From Flammeovirga kamogawensis (GTDB taxonomy: Bacteria; Bacteroidota; Bacteroidia; Cytophagales; Flammeovirgaceae), in the NCBI RefSeq assembly GCF_018736065.1, contig NZ_CP076128.1, forward strand, positions 1,364,001 to 1,428,000: 64,000 nucleotides of DNA, in the 5' to 3' direction. This document shows, piece after piece, positions 38,977-49,019 of the stretch. Under the pieces are notes generated by a model that was not told the DNA's origin, ran no database searches, and saw only the letters and a list, made by a program, of their open reading frames with translations. The number at the start of each line of letters is the position of its first letter. The stretch's first letter is position 1. The position numbers and the translations under genes are program-made.

Positions 38977-40116
38977 TTAAGATAAAACACTTCTTGAAAT
39001 TACAATTTTTTGTATTTCTGAAGTACCCTCATAAATCTGAGTAATTTTAGCATCACGCATTAGTCTCTCAACATGATATTCCTTCACATAACCATATCCT
39101 CCATGAATTTGTACTGCCTCAACAGTTACATCCATTGCTACTTCAGAAGCATATAATTTAGCCATTGCAGATGCTTCAGAATAATCTTTCCCTTGATCCT
39201 TTAACCAAGCTGATTTATAAACAAGCATTCTTGCAGCTTCTATTTTGGTTACCATATCAGCTAGTTTAAAAGCAATAGCTTGGTGTTCACAAATAGGCTT
39301 ACCGAATGTTTTACGTTCTTTAGAATATTTTAATGCTAACTCATAAGCCCCGGCTGCAATACCTAATGCTTGTGCGGCAATTCCTATACGTCCACCATTT
39401 AATGTACCCATAGCAAATTTAAAACCGAAACCATCTTCTCCTACTCTATTTTCTTTCGGTACTTTTACATCCGTAAAGCTAAGCATGTGCGTATCAGACC
39501 CTCTAATTCCCAGCTTATCTTCTTTTTTACCTACAACAAAACCTTCCATCCCTTTCTCTACAATTAGACAGTTGATTCCTTTATGTCCTTTACTCCTATC
39601 AGTTTGAGCAATTACAAGGTATATAGAAGCAGAATTACCATTAGTAATCCAATTTTTTGTACCGTTTAGTAGATAGTGATCACCTTTATCTATTGCTTCA
39701 GTTGTTTGAGAAGTAGCATCACTACCAGCTTCAGGTTCAGATAAACAAAAAGCACCAATTGACTCTCCTGAAGATAACCTTGGTAAATATTTTTGTTTTT
39801 GTTCTTCAGAGCCAAACTTCTCAAGCCCCCAACATACTAGTGAATTATTAACCGACATAGAAACAGAGGCAGAAGCATCTATCTTAGATATTTCTTCCAT
39901 GGCAATTACATATGAAAGTGTATCCATACCTCCTCCACCATACTTTGGGTCTACCATCATTGACATAAAGCCAAGTTCCCCCATTTGTTTAACTTGATCT
40001 TTAGGAAAACGTTGCTCCGTATCTCTTTCAATTACGCCTTCCAATAATTCTGATACGGCAAAATCTCTTGCTGCTTCTTTAACAGCTAATTGCTCTTCTG
40101 TTAGTTCAAAATTCAT
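38977..40116 (-). CDS. Acyl-CoA dehydrogenase (short-chain type)
   Basis: This 379-residue flavoenzyme is predicted to oxidise acyl-CoA to enoyl-CoA and pass electrons to an electron-transfer flavoprotein. Family motifs are complete: GAFCLSEPEAGSD (137-149), WITNG flavin contacts, RKTFGKPI, QIHGGYGY near 340 and the catalytic Glu in IYEGTSEIQ near 365. It has the 380-residue length of butyryl-CoA dehydrogenases. The chain length it prefers cannot be fixed by eye. It has its own promoter-like TATATTTG upstream. Confidence 0.92.
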   Translation of the reverse strand: MNFELTEEQLAVKEAARDFAVSELLEGVIERDTEQRFPKDQVKQMGELGFMSMMVDPKYGGGGMDTLSYVIAMEEISKIDASASVSMSVNNSLVCWGLEKFGSEEQKQKYLPRLSSGESIGAFCLSEPEAGSDATSQTTEAIDKGDHYLLNGTKNWITNGNSASIYLVIAQTDRSKGHKGINCLIVEKGMEGFVVGKKEDKLGIRGSDTHMLSFTDVKVPKENRVGEDGFGFKFAMGTLNGGRIGIAAQALGIAAGAYELALKYSKERKTFGKPICEHQAIAFKLADMVTKIEAARMLVYKSAWLKDQGKDYSEASAMAKLYASEVAMDVTVEAVQIHGGYGYVKEYHVERLMRDAKITQIYEGTSEIQKIVISRSVLS

Positions 40117-40163
40117 GTGTGTAAATTGGTAAAATTCAATTGTATTGATTGTGAATAATTACT

Positions 40164-40171
40164 CAAATATA
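40164..40171 (-). promoter_or_regulatory. Candidate Bacteroidetes -7 box for the acyl-CoA dehydrogenase gene
   Basis: TATATTTG on the minus strand matches TAnnTTTG and lies 48 bases before the start. Confidence 0.35.
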
Positions 40172-40301
40172 CAAACCTTATCCGAAAAGAAAAGTATTTA
40201 GTGTCTTGTTTACGTTTTAAATATTATTATTCATGAACAAATATTCATTTATTAAATTACTATGGGGGTTTAGTAAAATTTTACACAAATAAATTTTCGC
40301 A

Positions 40302-40332
40302 AAATAAAAAAAGCCTTCCAAGTTGGAAGGCT
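40302..40332 (-). terminator. Hairpin terminator after bamA
   Basis: AGCCTTCCA pairs with TGGAAGGCT across a three-base loop, followed by TTTTTTT on the minus strand. Confidence 0.85.
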
Positions 40333-40367
40333 AATTATTTTATTGAAAAATTGAATGAAATCAATTA

Positions 40368-42905
40368 TTATCTTAACTGTTGACCAATTGTAAAATGGAA
40401 TTGGCTACCACTTGGATCAAGACGTCCCGGAGGTGCATCGAAACCATACGCCCAGTCAATACCTAACATACCAAATGCTGGCATGAAGATACGAGCACCG
40501 AAACCTGCTGATTTATACATATCAAATGGGTTAAACTCATCTATAGATGCCCAGTTATTACCACCTTCTGCAAAACCTAAAACATAAATTGTTGCTGCCG
40601 GATTTAATGATACTGGATAACGAAGTTCCATTACAAACTTGTTGTAAGCAACACCACCTAAACCATCTGTTTCATAAGGTACAATAGAGTTATTTTCATA
40701 ACCTCTTAAACCAATTGTTTCTGTACCTAATAATGCATATTGTTGTGTTAAACCATCACCACCCATAATAAATCTTTCAAAAGGTCCTAAACCTTTATCC
40801 TGATTATAGGCTGCTAAGAAACCAAAGTGTGCTCTTGCTGCTAATACTAAATCACCTGCAATTGCCTGATACCAAGCATTATCAAACATCCATTTATTGT
40901 ATTCTACCCATTTGTATCTTTCCTCATCTGTAATATCAGCTGAAGAGAAATCTTTATCTTGCATTAATGAATACGGAGGAGTTAAACTAATACTTAATGA
41001 TATCTGAGAACCTCTACGTGGGTATGTTGGCTGATCGACACTATTTCTTGCAATTGTTGTATTGAAAGTTAAGTTATACGATTTACCATTATTGTAATCA
41101 CCAAAACCAGTAGCGTACCAGTTATTCAAGTCATACACAAGGAATGATAATGAATTGGTCATTGTAAACCAGTCATCTGGCCATTGTAAACGACGTCCTA
41201 ATGATACGGTTGCTGCATTAATACCTAAACTACCTACTTTTACATCTCCACTATAAGAGTTTTGATTAGAGTAGTTATAACTTACAGTTAATGAGTTTGG
41301 CTTACGACCACCTAACCAAGGTTCTGTAAATGAAATAGAGTACGTTTGATACTGAATACCTGACGCTTGAACTCTTAATTGTAATCTTTGGCCATCTCCT
41401 GCTGGAAGTGGTTTCCATTTAGAGAAATCACCAACATTTCTTAGTGAGAAGTTATTAAATACTAAACCAACTGTACCTACAAAACCGTAGTAACCACCCC
41501 AACCACCAGAAAGTTCAATCTGGTCATTTGCTTTTTCTGTCAAACCGTAATGAATATCTACAGTACCGTTAGACATATTTGGCTTAGGTTGTATATCAAT
41601 TGTTTCAGGGTCAAAATATCCTAAAGTTGATAATTCACGTTGCGTTCTAATTAAATCTGCACGGCTAAATTTCTGACCTGGTAAAGTTCTAACTTCACGA
41701 TAAATTACGTGATCGGAAGTTTTAGTGTTACCATTTACTACAATTTTAGATATATATGCTTGTTCTCCTTCAAAAACACGCATTTCAATATCTACCGAAT
41801 CTCCTACAACTAATACTTCTACAGGTGTTACATTAAAGAATAAGTACCCATCATCCATGTACAAAGCAGAAATATCTGCTCCACTTGGATTAAACGATAA
41901 ACGCTTATTTAATTCAGAAGTATTGTAGACATCACCTGGAGAAATACCTAATACACGTCCTAATTGCTCATCAGTATATTTATAGTTACCCGTCCATTTA
42001 ATACTACGATAGTAATAACGCTGACCTTCGTACATATCAATTTCGACATTTACCGATCTATCAGTAACATCATAAACTGTATCTCTTAAAATTTCAGCAT
42101 CACGGAAACCTTCTTCGTTATAATATTCAACTAAACTCTTTTTATCATTTTTATACTCTTCATCAATAAATTTAGATGGAGTAAAAATACGACCAAAGCG
42201 TTTTTCTTTTGTTTTCTTCATCTTACGCTTTACCTTTTTCTCGGTAAGCTCTTCAACACCTGCCAACTTAATTTCCTCAATTTTCACTTTGGATTTTTTA
42301 TTGACATCAATTCTAAGAATCACAGAGTTGGCTAATACAGGATCTTTTTCTCTTACGATTTTAACCTCAGTATTTCTAAACCCTTTTTCAGCATAATGCC
42401 CTTTAATAACATTCTGAGTATTACGAATCATTGATTCAGTAACAATTCGTCCTCTTACTAATTGAACCTTATCTGTAAGTGTTTTTGCTTGTCCCTTTTT
42501 AATTCCTTCAAAATAGAATCGAGATAATTTAGGACGTTCTGTTAGGGCTATTTGTAGATAAGCATCATTGCCTTGAATCTCAGTAATGTTGATTTTTACA
42601 TCACCAACAATACCTAATTTCCACAGTTTTTTAACCGCCTTACTAACAGCATCACCTGGAATAGTAATTTTCTCTCCTACTTTAAGTCCAGAGATGTTAA
42701 TCAATGCATTTTTATCATTAAAGTCTGCACCGACTACATCAATACCAGCTATAGTATATTCTACAGGAGTTCCGTAGTCTACCTTATACTTGCCACTTTG
42801 AGAACCATAATTGGTACCAAATTGAGCATGTGCTGAAGTTATTGCGAATGTCCAAATTGAGATGAACGTCAACAGTCTATAAACTGCTTTTTTAGTTGAT
42901 ATCAT
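40368..42905 (-). CDS. bamA: Outer-membrane protein assembly factor BamA
   Basis: This 845-residue Omp85 protein folds beta-barrels into the outer membrane. It has a signal peptide (1-28, SAHAQ) and about five POTRA domains (about 45-440), including a Lys-rich stretch near 215-240 (EKKVKRKMKKTKEKRFGRIF). A 16-strand barrel follows with the conserved FMMGGDGLT-like loop (RFIMGGDGLTQQY). It ends in a terminal Phe strand plus a short tail (FHFTIGQQLR). It shares a transcript with uppS just upstream, a common Bacteroidetes arrangement. Confidence 0.95.
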   Translation of the reverse strand: MISTKKAVYRLLTFISIWTFAITSAHAQFGTNYGSQSGKYKVDYGTPVEYTIAGIDVVGADFNDKNALINISGLKVGEKITIPGDAVSKAVKKLWKLGIVGDVKINITEIQGNDAYLQIALTERPKLSRFYFEGIKKGQAKTLTDKVQLVRGRIVTESMIRNTQNVIKGHYAEKGFRNTEVKIVREKDPVLANSVILRIDVNKKSKVKIEEIKLAGVEELTEKKVKRKMKKTKEKRFGRIFTPSKFIDEEYKNDKKSLVEYYNEEGFRDAEILRDTVYDVTDRSVNVEIDMYEGQRYYYRSIKWTGNYKYTDEQLGRVLGISPGDVYNTSELNKRLSFNPSGADISALYMDDGYLFFNVTPVEVLVVGDSVDIEMRVFEGEQAYISKIVVNGNTKTSDHVIYREVRTLPGQKFSRADLIRTQRELSTLGYFDPETIDIQPKPNMSNGTVDIHYGLTEKANDQIELSGGWGGYYGFVGTVGLVFNNFSLRNVGDFSKWKPLPAGDGQRLQLRVQASGIQYQTYSISFTEPWLGGRKPNSLTVSYNYSNQNSYSGDVKVGSLGINAATVSLGRRLQWPDDWFTMTNSLSFLVYDLNNWYATGFGDYNNGKSYNLTFNTTIARNSVDQPTYPRRGSQISLSISLTPPYSLMQDKDFSSADITDEERYKWVEYNKWMFDNAWYQAIAGDLVLAARAHFGFLAAYNQDKGLGPFERFIMGGDGLTQQYALLGTETIGLRGYENNSIVPYETDGLGGVAYNKFVMELRYPVSLNPAATIYVLGFAEGGNNWASIDEFNPFDMYKSAGFGARIFMPAFGMLGIDWAYGFDAPPGRLDPSGSQFHFTIGQQLR

Positions 42906-42946
42906 GCGTTTTGCTTGATCTCTTTTTATTTAAGCCTGCTAAAAAA

Positions 42947-43696
42947 TTATGAAAGTTGTTCACTTGTTTTTCCATATCGACGCTCACGTCCTTGGAATAC
43001 ATGTAATGCTTCATGAAGCACTTCCTTTCTGAAGTCAGGCCAAAGTACATTAGTAAAAAATAATTCAGTATAAGCAATTTCCCATAACAAGAAATTACTA
43101 ATTCGTTGTTCACCACTCGTACGAATGAGGAGTTCAGGATCTGGTATATTTGCAGTTGATAAATAACTTTTTATCGTATCTTCTTCAATTGCATCTATTT
43201 TTCCAGATTTGTAATCCTCACACATTTTTTGAGTCGCTTGAGTAATATCCCATCGACCACTATAACTTAAGGCCAACACTAAAGTTAGACCCGTATTATT
43301 CTGTGTTAGTTGTATTGCTTCTTGTAATTCTTTCTGACAATCTTTTGGTAACATAGAAATATTACCAATTGCCTTAAGTTTTACATTGTTTTTTGTCAAT
43401 GTTTTTGTTTCTGAACGAATAGTAGACACTAATAATTGCATCAGTCCAAATACTTCTGCTTTGGGTCTATCCCAATTTTCTGTTGAAAATGCATACAATG
43501 TCAAAAAGTCAATACCTAATTCAGCACAACCTTCAGTAGCATCTCTAACAGCTTTGATAGCATTTTTATGTCCAAATATACGTTTAGCTCCTTTACCTTT
43601 TGCCCATCTTCCATTACCATCCATGATAATAGCTATATGTTTAGGTAGATTTGCTTTATCTATATTATCATTCATTACTAAATTCTTCAAGAACAA
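42947..43696 (-). CDS. uppS: Isoprenyl (undecaprenyl) diphosphate synthase
   Basis: This 249-residue cis-prenyltransferase makes the lipid carrier for cell wall and glycan synthesis. Asp26 in IIMDGNGRWA is the catalytic residue. LTLYAFSTENW, SYSGRWD, and RTSGEQRISNFLLWE are the other conserved blocks. An internal ATG at residue 8 (43675) is also a possible start. It lies 41 bases ahead of bamA and is the first gene of the pair. Confidence 0.95.
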   Translation of the reverse strand: MFLKNLVMNDNIDKANLPKHIAIIMDGNGRWAKGKGAKRIFGHKNAIKAVRDATEGCAELGIDFLTLYAFSTENWDRPKAEVFGLMQLLVSTIRSETKTLTKNNVKLKAIGNISMLPKDCQKELQEAIQLTQNNTGLTLVLALSYSGRWDITQATQKMCEDYKSGKIDAIEEDTIKSYLSTANIPDPELLIRTSGEQRISNFLLWEIAYTELFFTNVLWPDFRKEVLHEALHVFQGRERRYGKTSEQLS

Positions 43697-43918
43697 TTAC
43701 TTTAATAGTAGTTACAATAAATATTGTATACCGAACGGCGAAATTAAAGATAAATCGAGCAGATAACAACAAAAAAAGAATCTGATATTAAAACATTTGG
43801 CACTTATTTTAGAATAAAGTGTATTTTTATATAAATTCACCCTCTCAAAGCAACAAGCCAACGATCTATGTACATTCACATTATCAACAAGATAATGATT
43901 TTTTAAGGTAAAAAAACA

Positions 43919-44428
43919 ATGATATTCTCTTACAAATCTATAAATCTGTTAAATAAAAAAATTGGACATTTTGTTTCTTATTTTAGTATCCTTTTGATCA
44001 TAATTGTATGTTTTGATGTATTTAGCAGATATGTTTTTAATTATACAACTGCTGCAATTGCAGAACTAGAGTGGCATTTATTTGCTTGTATCTTTCTTTT
44101 AAATGCAGGAAACACACTCCGATTAGACAAACATGTTCGTGTTGATGCACTCTATTCTAATTTCTCACCTAAGGTAAAATCAATCGTAAATATTTTAGGT
44201 TTTTTTATATTTCTATCACCTTTCTGCTATATCATTATTGATGCGAGTATACCTTATGTTAAAAACTCGTTTATCATAATGGAAACTTCTACAGACCCGG
44301 GGGGCTTACCTTTCCGTTTTTTAATTAAAGCATGTATTCCTATCAGTATACTTTTACTTTTTTTACAAGGACTAAGCAATTGTATAGAGAATACGCTTTC
44401 ACTTTTTAATTCTTCAGAAACAAACTAA
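43919..44428 (+). CDS. TRAP transporter small permease (DctQ type)
   Basis: This 169-residue membrane protein has four helices (about 16-36, 50-68, 88-108, 132-152). The DctQ motif ELEWHLFACIFLLNAG...RLDKHVRVD links the second helix to the third. It pairs with the large subunit that overlaps its stop by one base (TAATG). It should form the membrane part of a TRAP transporter, which needs a DctP binding protein. None is encoded in this window. Confidence 0.9.
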   Translation: MIFSYKSINLLNKKIGHFVSYFSILLIIIVCFDVFSRYVFNYTTAAIAELEWHLFACIFLLNAGNTLRLDKHVRVDALYSNFSPKVKSIVNILGFFIFLSPFCYIIIDASIPYVKNSFIIMETSTDPGGLPFRFLIKACIPISILLLFLQGLSNCIENTLSLFNSSETN

Positions 44429-45735
44429 TGGTACTACTTCTTTTATTTTTATGTCTATTTGCTGCTCTCCTTTTAGGTTATCCTGTAGCATTTACATTAG
44501 CAGGTGTTTCTTTAATTTTTGGTTATTACACTTTTGGACTTGATTTATTCTACTTATTGCCTCTGCGTATTTTTGGTACAATGAGTAATCAGATTTTAAT
44601 TGCAGTACCCCTTTTTGTATATATGGGCGTAATGCTAGAAAAATCTGGTATTGCAAGTAGGCTGCTTAATACAATGGCCATTATACTTGGTAAAGTAAAA
44701 GGTGGACTTGCTATTTCTGTCGCTTTAGTTGGAGCTATGCTTGCTGCTTCTACAGGTATAGTTGGTGCAACTGTTGTTACTATGGGTTTAATGAGCTTAC
44801 CTTCTATGCTTAAAAGAGGTTACACTCCAGAATATGCTACAGGTATTATTGCAGCTTCTGGTACATTAGGTCAGATTATCCCACCTAGTATCGTCTTAAT
44901 TCTGATGGGAAGTGTAATGAACATTTCAATTGGTGAATTATTTATTGCAGCTGTAGTACCGGGGGTACTTTTAGTAATATGCTATATTTTTTATGTTTAC
45001 ATCTATGCTGTTATCTACCCAGATGATGTCCCTCCAATTCCCGACGAAGAAATTGCTGCATTCAAAAAAGATCTAACATTTTCTCTTTTAGTAAGAACTT
45101 TTGTATTACCCTTCCTTTTAATTTTATCAGTTCTTGGTTCTATATTTTTAGGAATTGCCTCTCCAACTGAGGCTGCTGGTGTTGGTGCAATGGCTGCCAC
45201 TTTATTAACTGCGTTAGAAGGAAAACTTACTTGGAAAGCAGTAAAAGAATCTGCTTTTGAAAGTGGAAATTTAACTAGTATGGTATTTATGATACTTGTT
45301 GGAGCAACTGCTTTTGGTCTAGTTTTCAGAGGATTAGGTGGTGATGATTTACTTGTTGAATTAATTCAATCCGCTGATTTAGAACCTTATACTTTTCTTG
45401 CTTTAGTAATGATAGGTATTTTTATTGCTGGTTTCTTTATTGATTTTATAGAGATCATATTTATTTTTATGCCTGTTGTTACTCCAATATTCGAAATGTA
45501 TGGTTTAAACACATTATGGATCGCCATATTAGTTTCTCTAAATTTACAAACATCATTTCTCACTCCCCCTTTTGGATTTTCTTTATTCTATTTGAAAGGT
45601 GTTGCACCCAAGGAGATTAAAACAAAACAGATTTACAAAGGAATAGTACCGTATATTGGTATTCAGATTTTACTAATCACAGGAATTATATTTTTCCCTG
45701 AGATTGTTACTTGGCTACCTAATTTTTTAGATTAG
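44428..45735 (+). CDS. TRAP transporter large permease (DctM type)
   Basis: This 435-residue protein has about 12 membrane segments and the DctM signatures: LLLGYPVAFTLAGVSL near the start, QILIAVPLFVYMGVML, and ASGTLGQIIPPSIVLILMG (about 147-165). The second half repeats the fold, with FLTPPFGFSLFYLKGV (about 376-391). It is a sodium-driven symporter subunit for an organic acid or sugar acid; the ligand is not predictable without the binding protein. The stop overlaps the carotenoid cyclase stop by four bases. Confidence 0.92.
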   Translation: MVLLLLFLCLFAALLLGYPVAFTLAGVSLIFGYYTFGLDLFYLLPLRIFGTMSNQILIAVPLFVYMGVMLEKSGIASRLLNTMAIILGKVKGGLAISVALVGAMLAASTGIVGATVVTMGLMSLPSMLKRGYTPEYATGIIAASGTLGQIIPPSIVLILMGSVMNISIGELFIAAVVPGVLLVICYIFYVYIYAVIYPDDVPPIPDEEIAAFKKDLTFSLLVRTFVLPFLLILSVLGSIFLGIASPTEAAGVGAMAATLLTALEGKLTWKAVKESAFESGNLTSMVFMILVGATAFGLVFRGLGGDDLLVELIQSADLEPYTFLALVMIGIFIAGFFIDFIEIIFIFMPVVTPIFEMYGLNTLWIAILVSLNLQTSFLTPPFGFSLFYLKGVAPKEIKTKQIYKGIVPYIGIQILLITGIIFFPEIVTWLPNFLD

Positions 45736-46403
45736 GTAGTTGATTTAAATTTCAAATTCCAACCTTTAATACAAAGAAGTAGCATACCTAAAAGGTAGAT
45801 AAAATCTTCTGATGGAATAGTTCCGATTCGAACATTACTAAATTCTCCACTATTGTACCACACTACTGGCTCTTCTGTAATTGCTCCAGTTAAAACTCCA
45901 TTAAATAATAAAAATGGAATTAAAGTGAGTAGATAAGTCCACCAAAATGCATTATTTAGCTGATTAAATGTTACTAGTAAAGCAAGTAATAAAACAGATA
46001 AATTAAAGTAAGAATACATTCCACCATAATAAGCTTGGCTAATTGCTATGCCTATAAAAAAGTAAGCTGGTAAGAACGTTTTTTGTTTTGTGGCAGGAAA
46101 ATAAGCCAATACTACCTCATAAATAAAAAGGAAACAGTATGGAATGATTAAGAAAAACATCCATTCTTCAAGTGGTAAATGGAAGATTTCAATTTTAATA
46201 AGATAATCAGGATTGAACCCCCAATACATCATGATGGTAAAAAACACATCCCATGGAATGTATATTGCCCACAAGAAAAATAAGGCAGGTATAAATTTAG
46301 GCCAATGTTTATAGAAGGCTACTTTCTTATCAAAACTAAGAAAAAAAGGACCTAAAATAGCAAGTATATTTAGGTACAAATATAAATTAAACTGTTCCGG
46401 CAT
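45732..46403 (-). CDS. crtYcd: Fused CrtYc-CrtYd-type lycopene cyclase
   Basis: This 223-residue membrane protein has about seven helices. The two halves correspond to the separate CrtYc and CrtYd subunits of actinobacteria: a conserved LPLEEWMFFLIIPYCFLFIYE block lies near 78-98, and a weaker counterpart in the second half. It should close one end of lycopene to a beta ring. The start overlaps the crtZ end by 17 bases. It is the last gene of the carotenoid operon. This is not the soluble FAD-type CrtY, which is a useful phylogenetic mark. Confidence 0.85.
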   Translation of the reverse strand: MPEQFNLYLYLNILAILGPFFLSFDKKVAFYKHWPKFIPALFFLWAIYIPWDVFFTIMMYWGFNPDYLIKIEIFHLPLEEWMFFLIIPYCFLFIYEVVLAYFPATKQKTFLPAYFFIGIAISQAYYGGMYSYFNLSVLLLALLVTFNQLNNAFWWTYLLTLIPFLLFNGVLTGAITEEPVVWYNSGEFSNVRIGTIPSEDFIYLLGMLLLCIKGWNLKFKSTT

Positions 46404-46881
46404 TTTTGTGTTTTTGAGTTACTTTTTTACCTTTAGCTTCTATCCAATATTTCATTGGTATTATTAGCATGCCAAAACAAGCACCGTCTTCTTTTGTCAT
46501 TTTCTTATGATGAACTTTATGTGCTTTTCTGATAGCCCTAAAATATCGATTATTTGTATTATCAAACCATTTAAACCTTCGATGAATAAGCACATCATGC
46601 GTTAAGAAATAACATAACCCATAAAGTGCAATACCAGCACCTATCCATACAAAAGTATATTGATTATAAATCATTCCTAACATTATCCCTAACCATGATG
46701 GGATGGCAAAAATTAAAAAGAAAAGATCGTTCTTTTCAAAAAAGTTCTCGTGAGGTCCATGATGATCTTCATGTAAATACCATAAAAAACCATGCATCAC
46801 ATATTTATGAGTTGCCCATGCAACAAACTCCATAACTAAGAAGGTTGTAAGAACAATTAGAATATCTATAAACATTGCCAT
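46387..46881 (-). CDS. crtZ: Beta-carotene 3-hydroxylase (CrtZ)
   Basis: The protein has 164 residues from the ATG at 46881. A longer frame starts at 47016, but it would run 130 bases into cruF and carries no family sequence. The enzyme belongs to the fatty acid hydroxylase fold. Histidine boxes HKYVMH, HEDHHGPHE, HDVLIHRRF and HKVHHK supply the diiron ligands. It adds the 3-hydroxyl to the beta ring. It begins six bases after the cruF stop. Confidence 0.92.
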   Translation of the reverse strand: MAMFIDILIVLTTFLVMEFVAWATHKYVMHGFLWYLHEDHHGPHENFFEKNDLFFLIFAIPSWLGIMLGMIYNQYTFVWIGAGIALYGLCYFLTHDVLIHRRFKWFDNTNNRYFRAIRKAHKVHHKKMTKEDGACFGMLIIPMKYWIEAKGKKVTQKHKNAGTV

Positions 46882-46886
46882 ATAAT

Positions 46887-47549
46887 TTAAAAATTTGCGA
46901 TTACTTGTAAAATGAAGTAACCAAAGAATGTTAGATATAAATAAATAGACAGTGGATTCCTTGAAGGAAAAAACTTTATTCGAATATAAATGAAAATACT
47001 CATAAAAACCCACCAACTAATATAATTAATCATTGGCGGCATACCTTCGTCCCATTTCCAAAAGCCCAATGGTTCGCAAACCATCTCTATAAATACATCA
47101 AGAATTACCACTAGTCCTCCGCCTATAACACTTGAGATTATTTTATTCCACTTAGGAATATATTTAAAAATTAATTCACTACCAGCCACTGCCAATACTA
47201 GCCAATTGACTGGAATAACCAATGGTACACCATCTAATTTTAATCCTAAATTATTTAAGTAAACATAATCTCCGAATAAAATACCTGTATGCACGCCATA
47301 CCATTCTATGAAAAAACTTGCAACATACACAAAAATAAACCATCCAATTACACCCTTACTTTTTACTTTTTCAAAATAAAAAAGACATAAAAAGGAGGTA
47401 AATAATAAAAATGGTGAAAAAGGAAGAAGAAGCTGGTTGAAAGGCGTAAAAGCAACTACGCCACCTACTATGTAAAATACTGCTAATAGTATTTTAGTTA
47501 TTTGAAGATTTGTTAGTTCAATTTCTTTTTGAAATGCGCGTACCTGCAT
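46887..47549 (-). CDS. cruF: CruF-like carotenoid 1',2'-hydratase
   Basis: This 220-residue membrane protein of the CruF/DUF422 family has about seven helices. Conserved blocks are ASFFIEWYGVHTGILFGDYVY (about 77-97) and GGLVVILDVFIEMVCEPLGFWKW (about 145-167). The family adds water across the terminal double bond of the acyclic end, giving the 1'-hydroxyl of myxol or saproxanthin. It starts four bases after the crtD stop. Confidence 0.88.
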   Translation of the reverse strand: MQVRAFQKEIELTNLQITKILLAVFYIVGGVVAFTPFNQLLLPFSPFLLFTSFLCLFYFEKVKSKGVIGWFIFVYVASFFIEWYGVHTGILFGDYVYLNNLGLKLDGVPLVIPVNWLVLAVAGSELIFKYIPKWNKIISSVIGGGLVVILDVFIEMVCEPLGFWKWDEGMPPMINYISWWVFMSIFIYIRIKFFPSRNPLSIYLYLTFFGYFILQVIANF

Positions 47550-47553
47550 AAAA

Positions 47554-49008
47554 TTAAGTCTTTGCTACTAATGATGATACAATTTTTGCACTATTTAAAC
47601 ACAAAGGTATTCCTCCTCCTGGGTGAACGCTTCCTCCTACAAAATAAAGATTTTTATATTTTGATGATTTATTCCTCTGCCTGTACAAAGCATGTGTTAA
47701 TTTGTTACTATTTAAACCATATAATGCTCCTTTCCAACTCATTGTATCTTGTTCAATTGTTTTAGGCGTCCAATGAGAAGAATAGGTGATTTTACTTTTT
47801 AAATCAATTGATAATGATTGAGAAAGCTTACTTATTAATTTCTCTTCAATCTTTTTGACGACCTCTTCAGAAAACATTTCAGGAGCAGCCGGAACATTAA
47901 TCATTACAAACCAATTTTCTCCTCCTTTTGGAGCATCAGTATGATTTATTTTACTACTGATATGTACATAAATTGTAGGGTCTTCTGGTATTTTAAACTC
48001 CTCAAACAATTGTCTAAACTCTTCATTATAATCTTCAGAAAAGAAAATATTGTGTAGGTCTAACTGAGAGAAAGAATGGTTAATACCCCAATAAAATACC
48101 AATGCAGATGACGACAGTTCTTTCGTTTTAGGAACATGCACTTTTTCTTCTATCACATTCGGTAAAAAGAAATTAACATCAGCATTAGAAACAAATAAGT
48201 CAGCAGAAAACATTTCATTAATTGTCTCTACACTTACAATTTTATTCTTTAATGTCTTAATACTTTTTACTTTCTGATCGGTCAAAAAATTTATTCCTTC
48301 CTCTTCTGCTAAACGTATTAGAGATGTTGCTATACTTCTCATCCCATTTTTTGGAAAGAATACACCATCAGAATGCTCTAATGCACTAATTACACGCATT
48401 ATGGAAGGTGTTTGATAAGGATTTGAACCGTTATACGTTGCATATCTATTAAACAATTGAACAAGTTGTTCATGTTTAAAATGCTTTTCATTAAATGCAT
48501 TGAGCGATTCAAAAATACCTAACCTTGTGAGTACTGGCAAAGCTTTCATCACATCTTTGTTTAAAAGATCTGATAAATCTGTTAAAGCACTTTCTAAGAA
48601 AATAGGAGCTGTTTTTTTATAATCTCCGATTATCTGCTGCAACACCTTATGTATATCAACTCCCCATTGTTTTTTTACAGCTAAACCAAATTTATCTGGA
48701 TCGCTCCATCCAATAAATTCAGTATTATCCGAAAAAAAGTATTTAGTTGCTATTTCATTTTCAGTATAATCAAAATATTCTTTGGGATCTTTATTATACA
48801 ATTGAAATAATTCCGTAACCAAATGAGGTAATGTAAATAAAGATGGTCCTTGATCAAAAGTAAACCCATTATCCGTTTTGAACTGACGGAGCTTACCTCC
48901 TAATATTGAAGTTCCTTCAAGTACAGTTACTTTATACCCTAATTTATTTACTCTCAATGCTGCGGCAATTCCTCCTATTCCAGCACCTATTACAACTGCT
49001 TTTTTCAT
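47554..49008 (-). CDS. crtD: CrtD-type carotenoid 3,4-desaturase
   Basis: This 484-residue FAD-dependent protein belongs to the CrtI superfamily. It has the dinucleotide loop GAGIGGIAAALRVNKLGYKVTVLE (8-31), then GGKLRQFKTDNGFTFDQGPS, and a GGSVHPGGGIPLCLNSAKI tail. It is clearly the more diverged of the two desaturases here; CrtI is the one at 50403-51896. With CruF in the same operon, 3',4'-desaturation of the hydroxylated acyclic end is the likely job. It begins 11 bases after idi. Confidence 0.85.
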   Translation of the reverse strand: MKKAVVIGAGIGGIAAALRVNKLGYKVTVLEGTSILGGKLRQFKTDNGFTFDQGPSLFTLPHLVTELFQLYNKDPKEYFDYTENEIATKYFFSDNTEFIGWSDPDKFGLAVKKQWGVDIHKVLQQIIGDYKKTAPIFLESALTDLSDLLNKDVMKALPVLTRLGIFESLNAFNEKHFKHEQLVQLFNRYATYNGSNPYQTPSIMRVISALEHSDGVFFPKNGMRSIATSLIRLAEEEGINFLTDQKVKSIKTLKNKIVSVETINEMFSADLFVSNADVNFFLPNVIEEKVHVPKTKELSSSALVFYWGINHSFSQLDLHNIFFSEDYNEEFRQLFEEFKIPEDPTIYVHISSKINHTDAPKGGENWFVMINVPAAPEMFSEEVVKKIEEKLISKLSQSLSIDLKSKITYSSHWTPKTIEQDTMSWKGALYGLNSNKLTHALYRQRNKSSKYKNLYFVGGSVHPGGGIPLCLNSAKIVSSLVAKT

Positions 49009-49019
49009 TCCTTTGCCTT

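Noticed and set aside
43386-43766. 126-codon open frame on the plus strand
   Set aside because: It is antisense to uppS, which is intact.
46882-47016. Extension of crtZ to an ATG inside cruF
   Set aside because: It would overlap cruF by 130 bases with no hydroxylase sequence; the ATG at 46881 fits the operon spacing.
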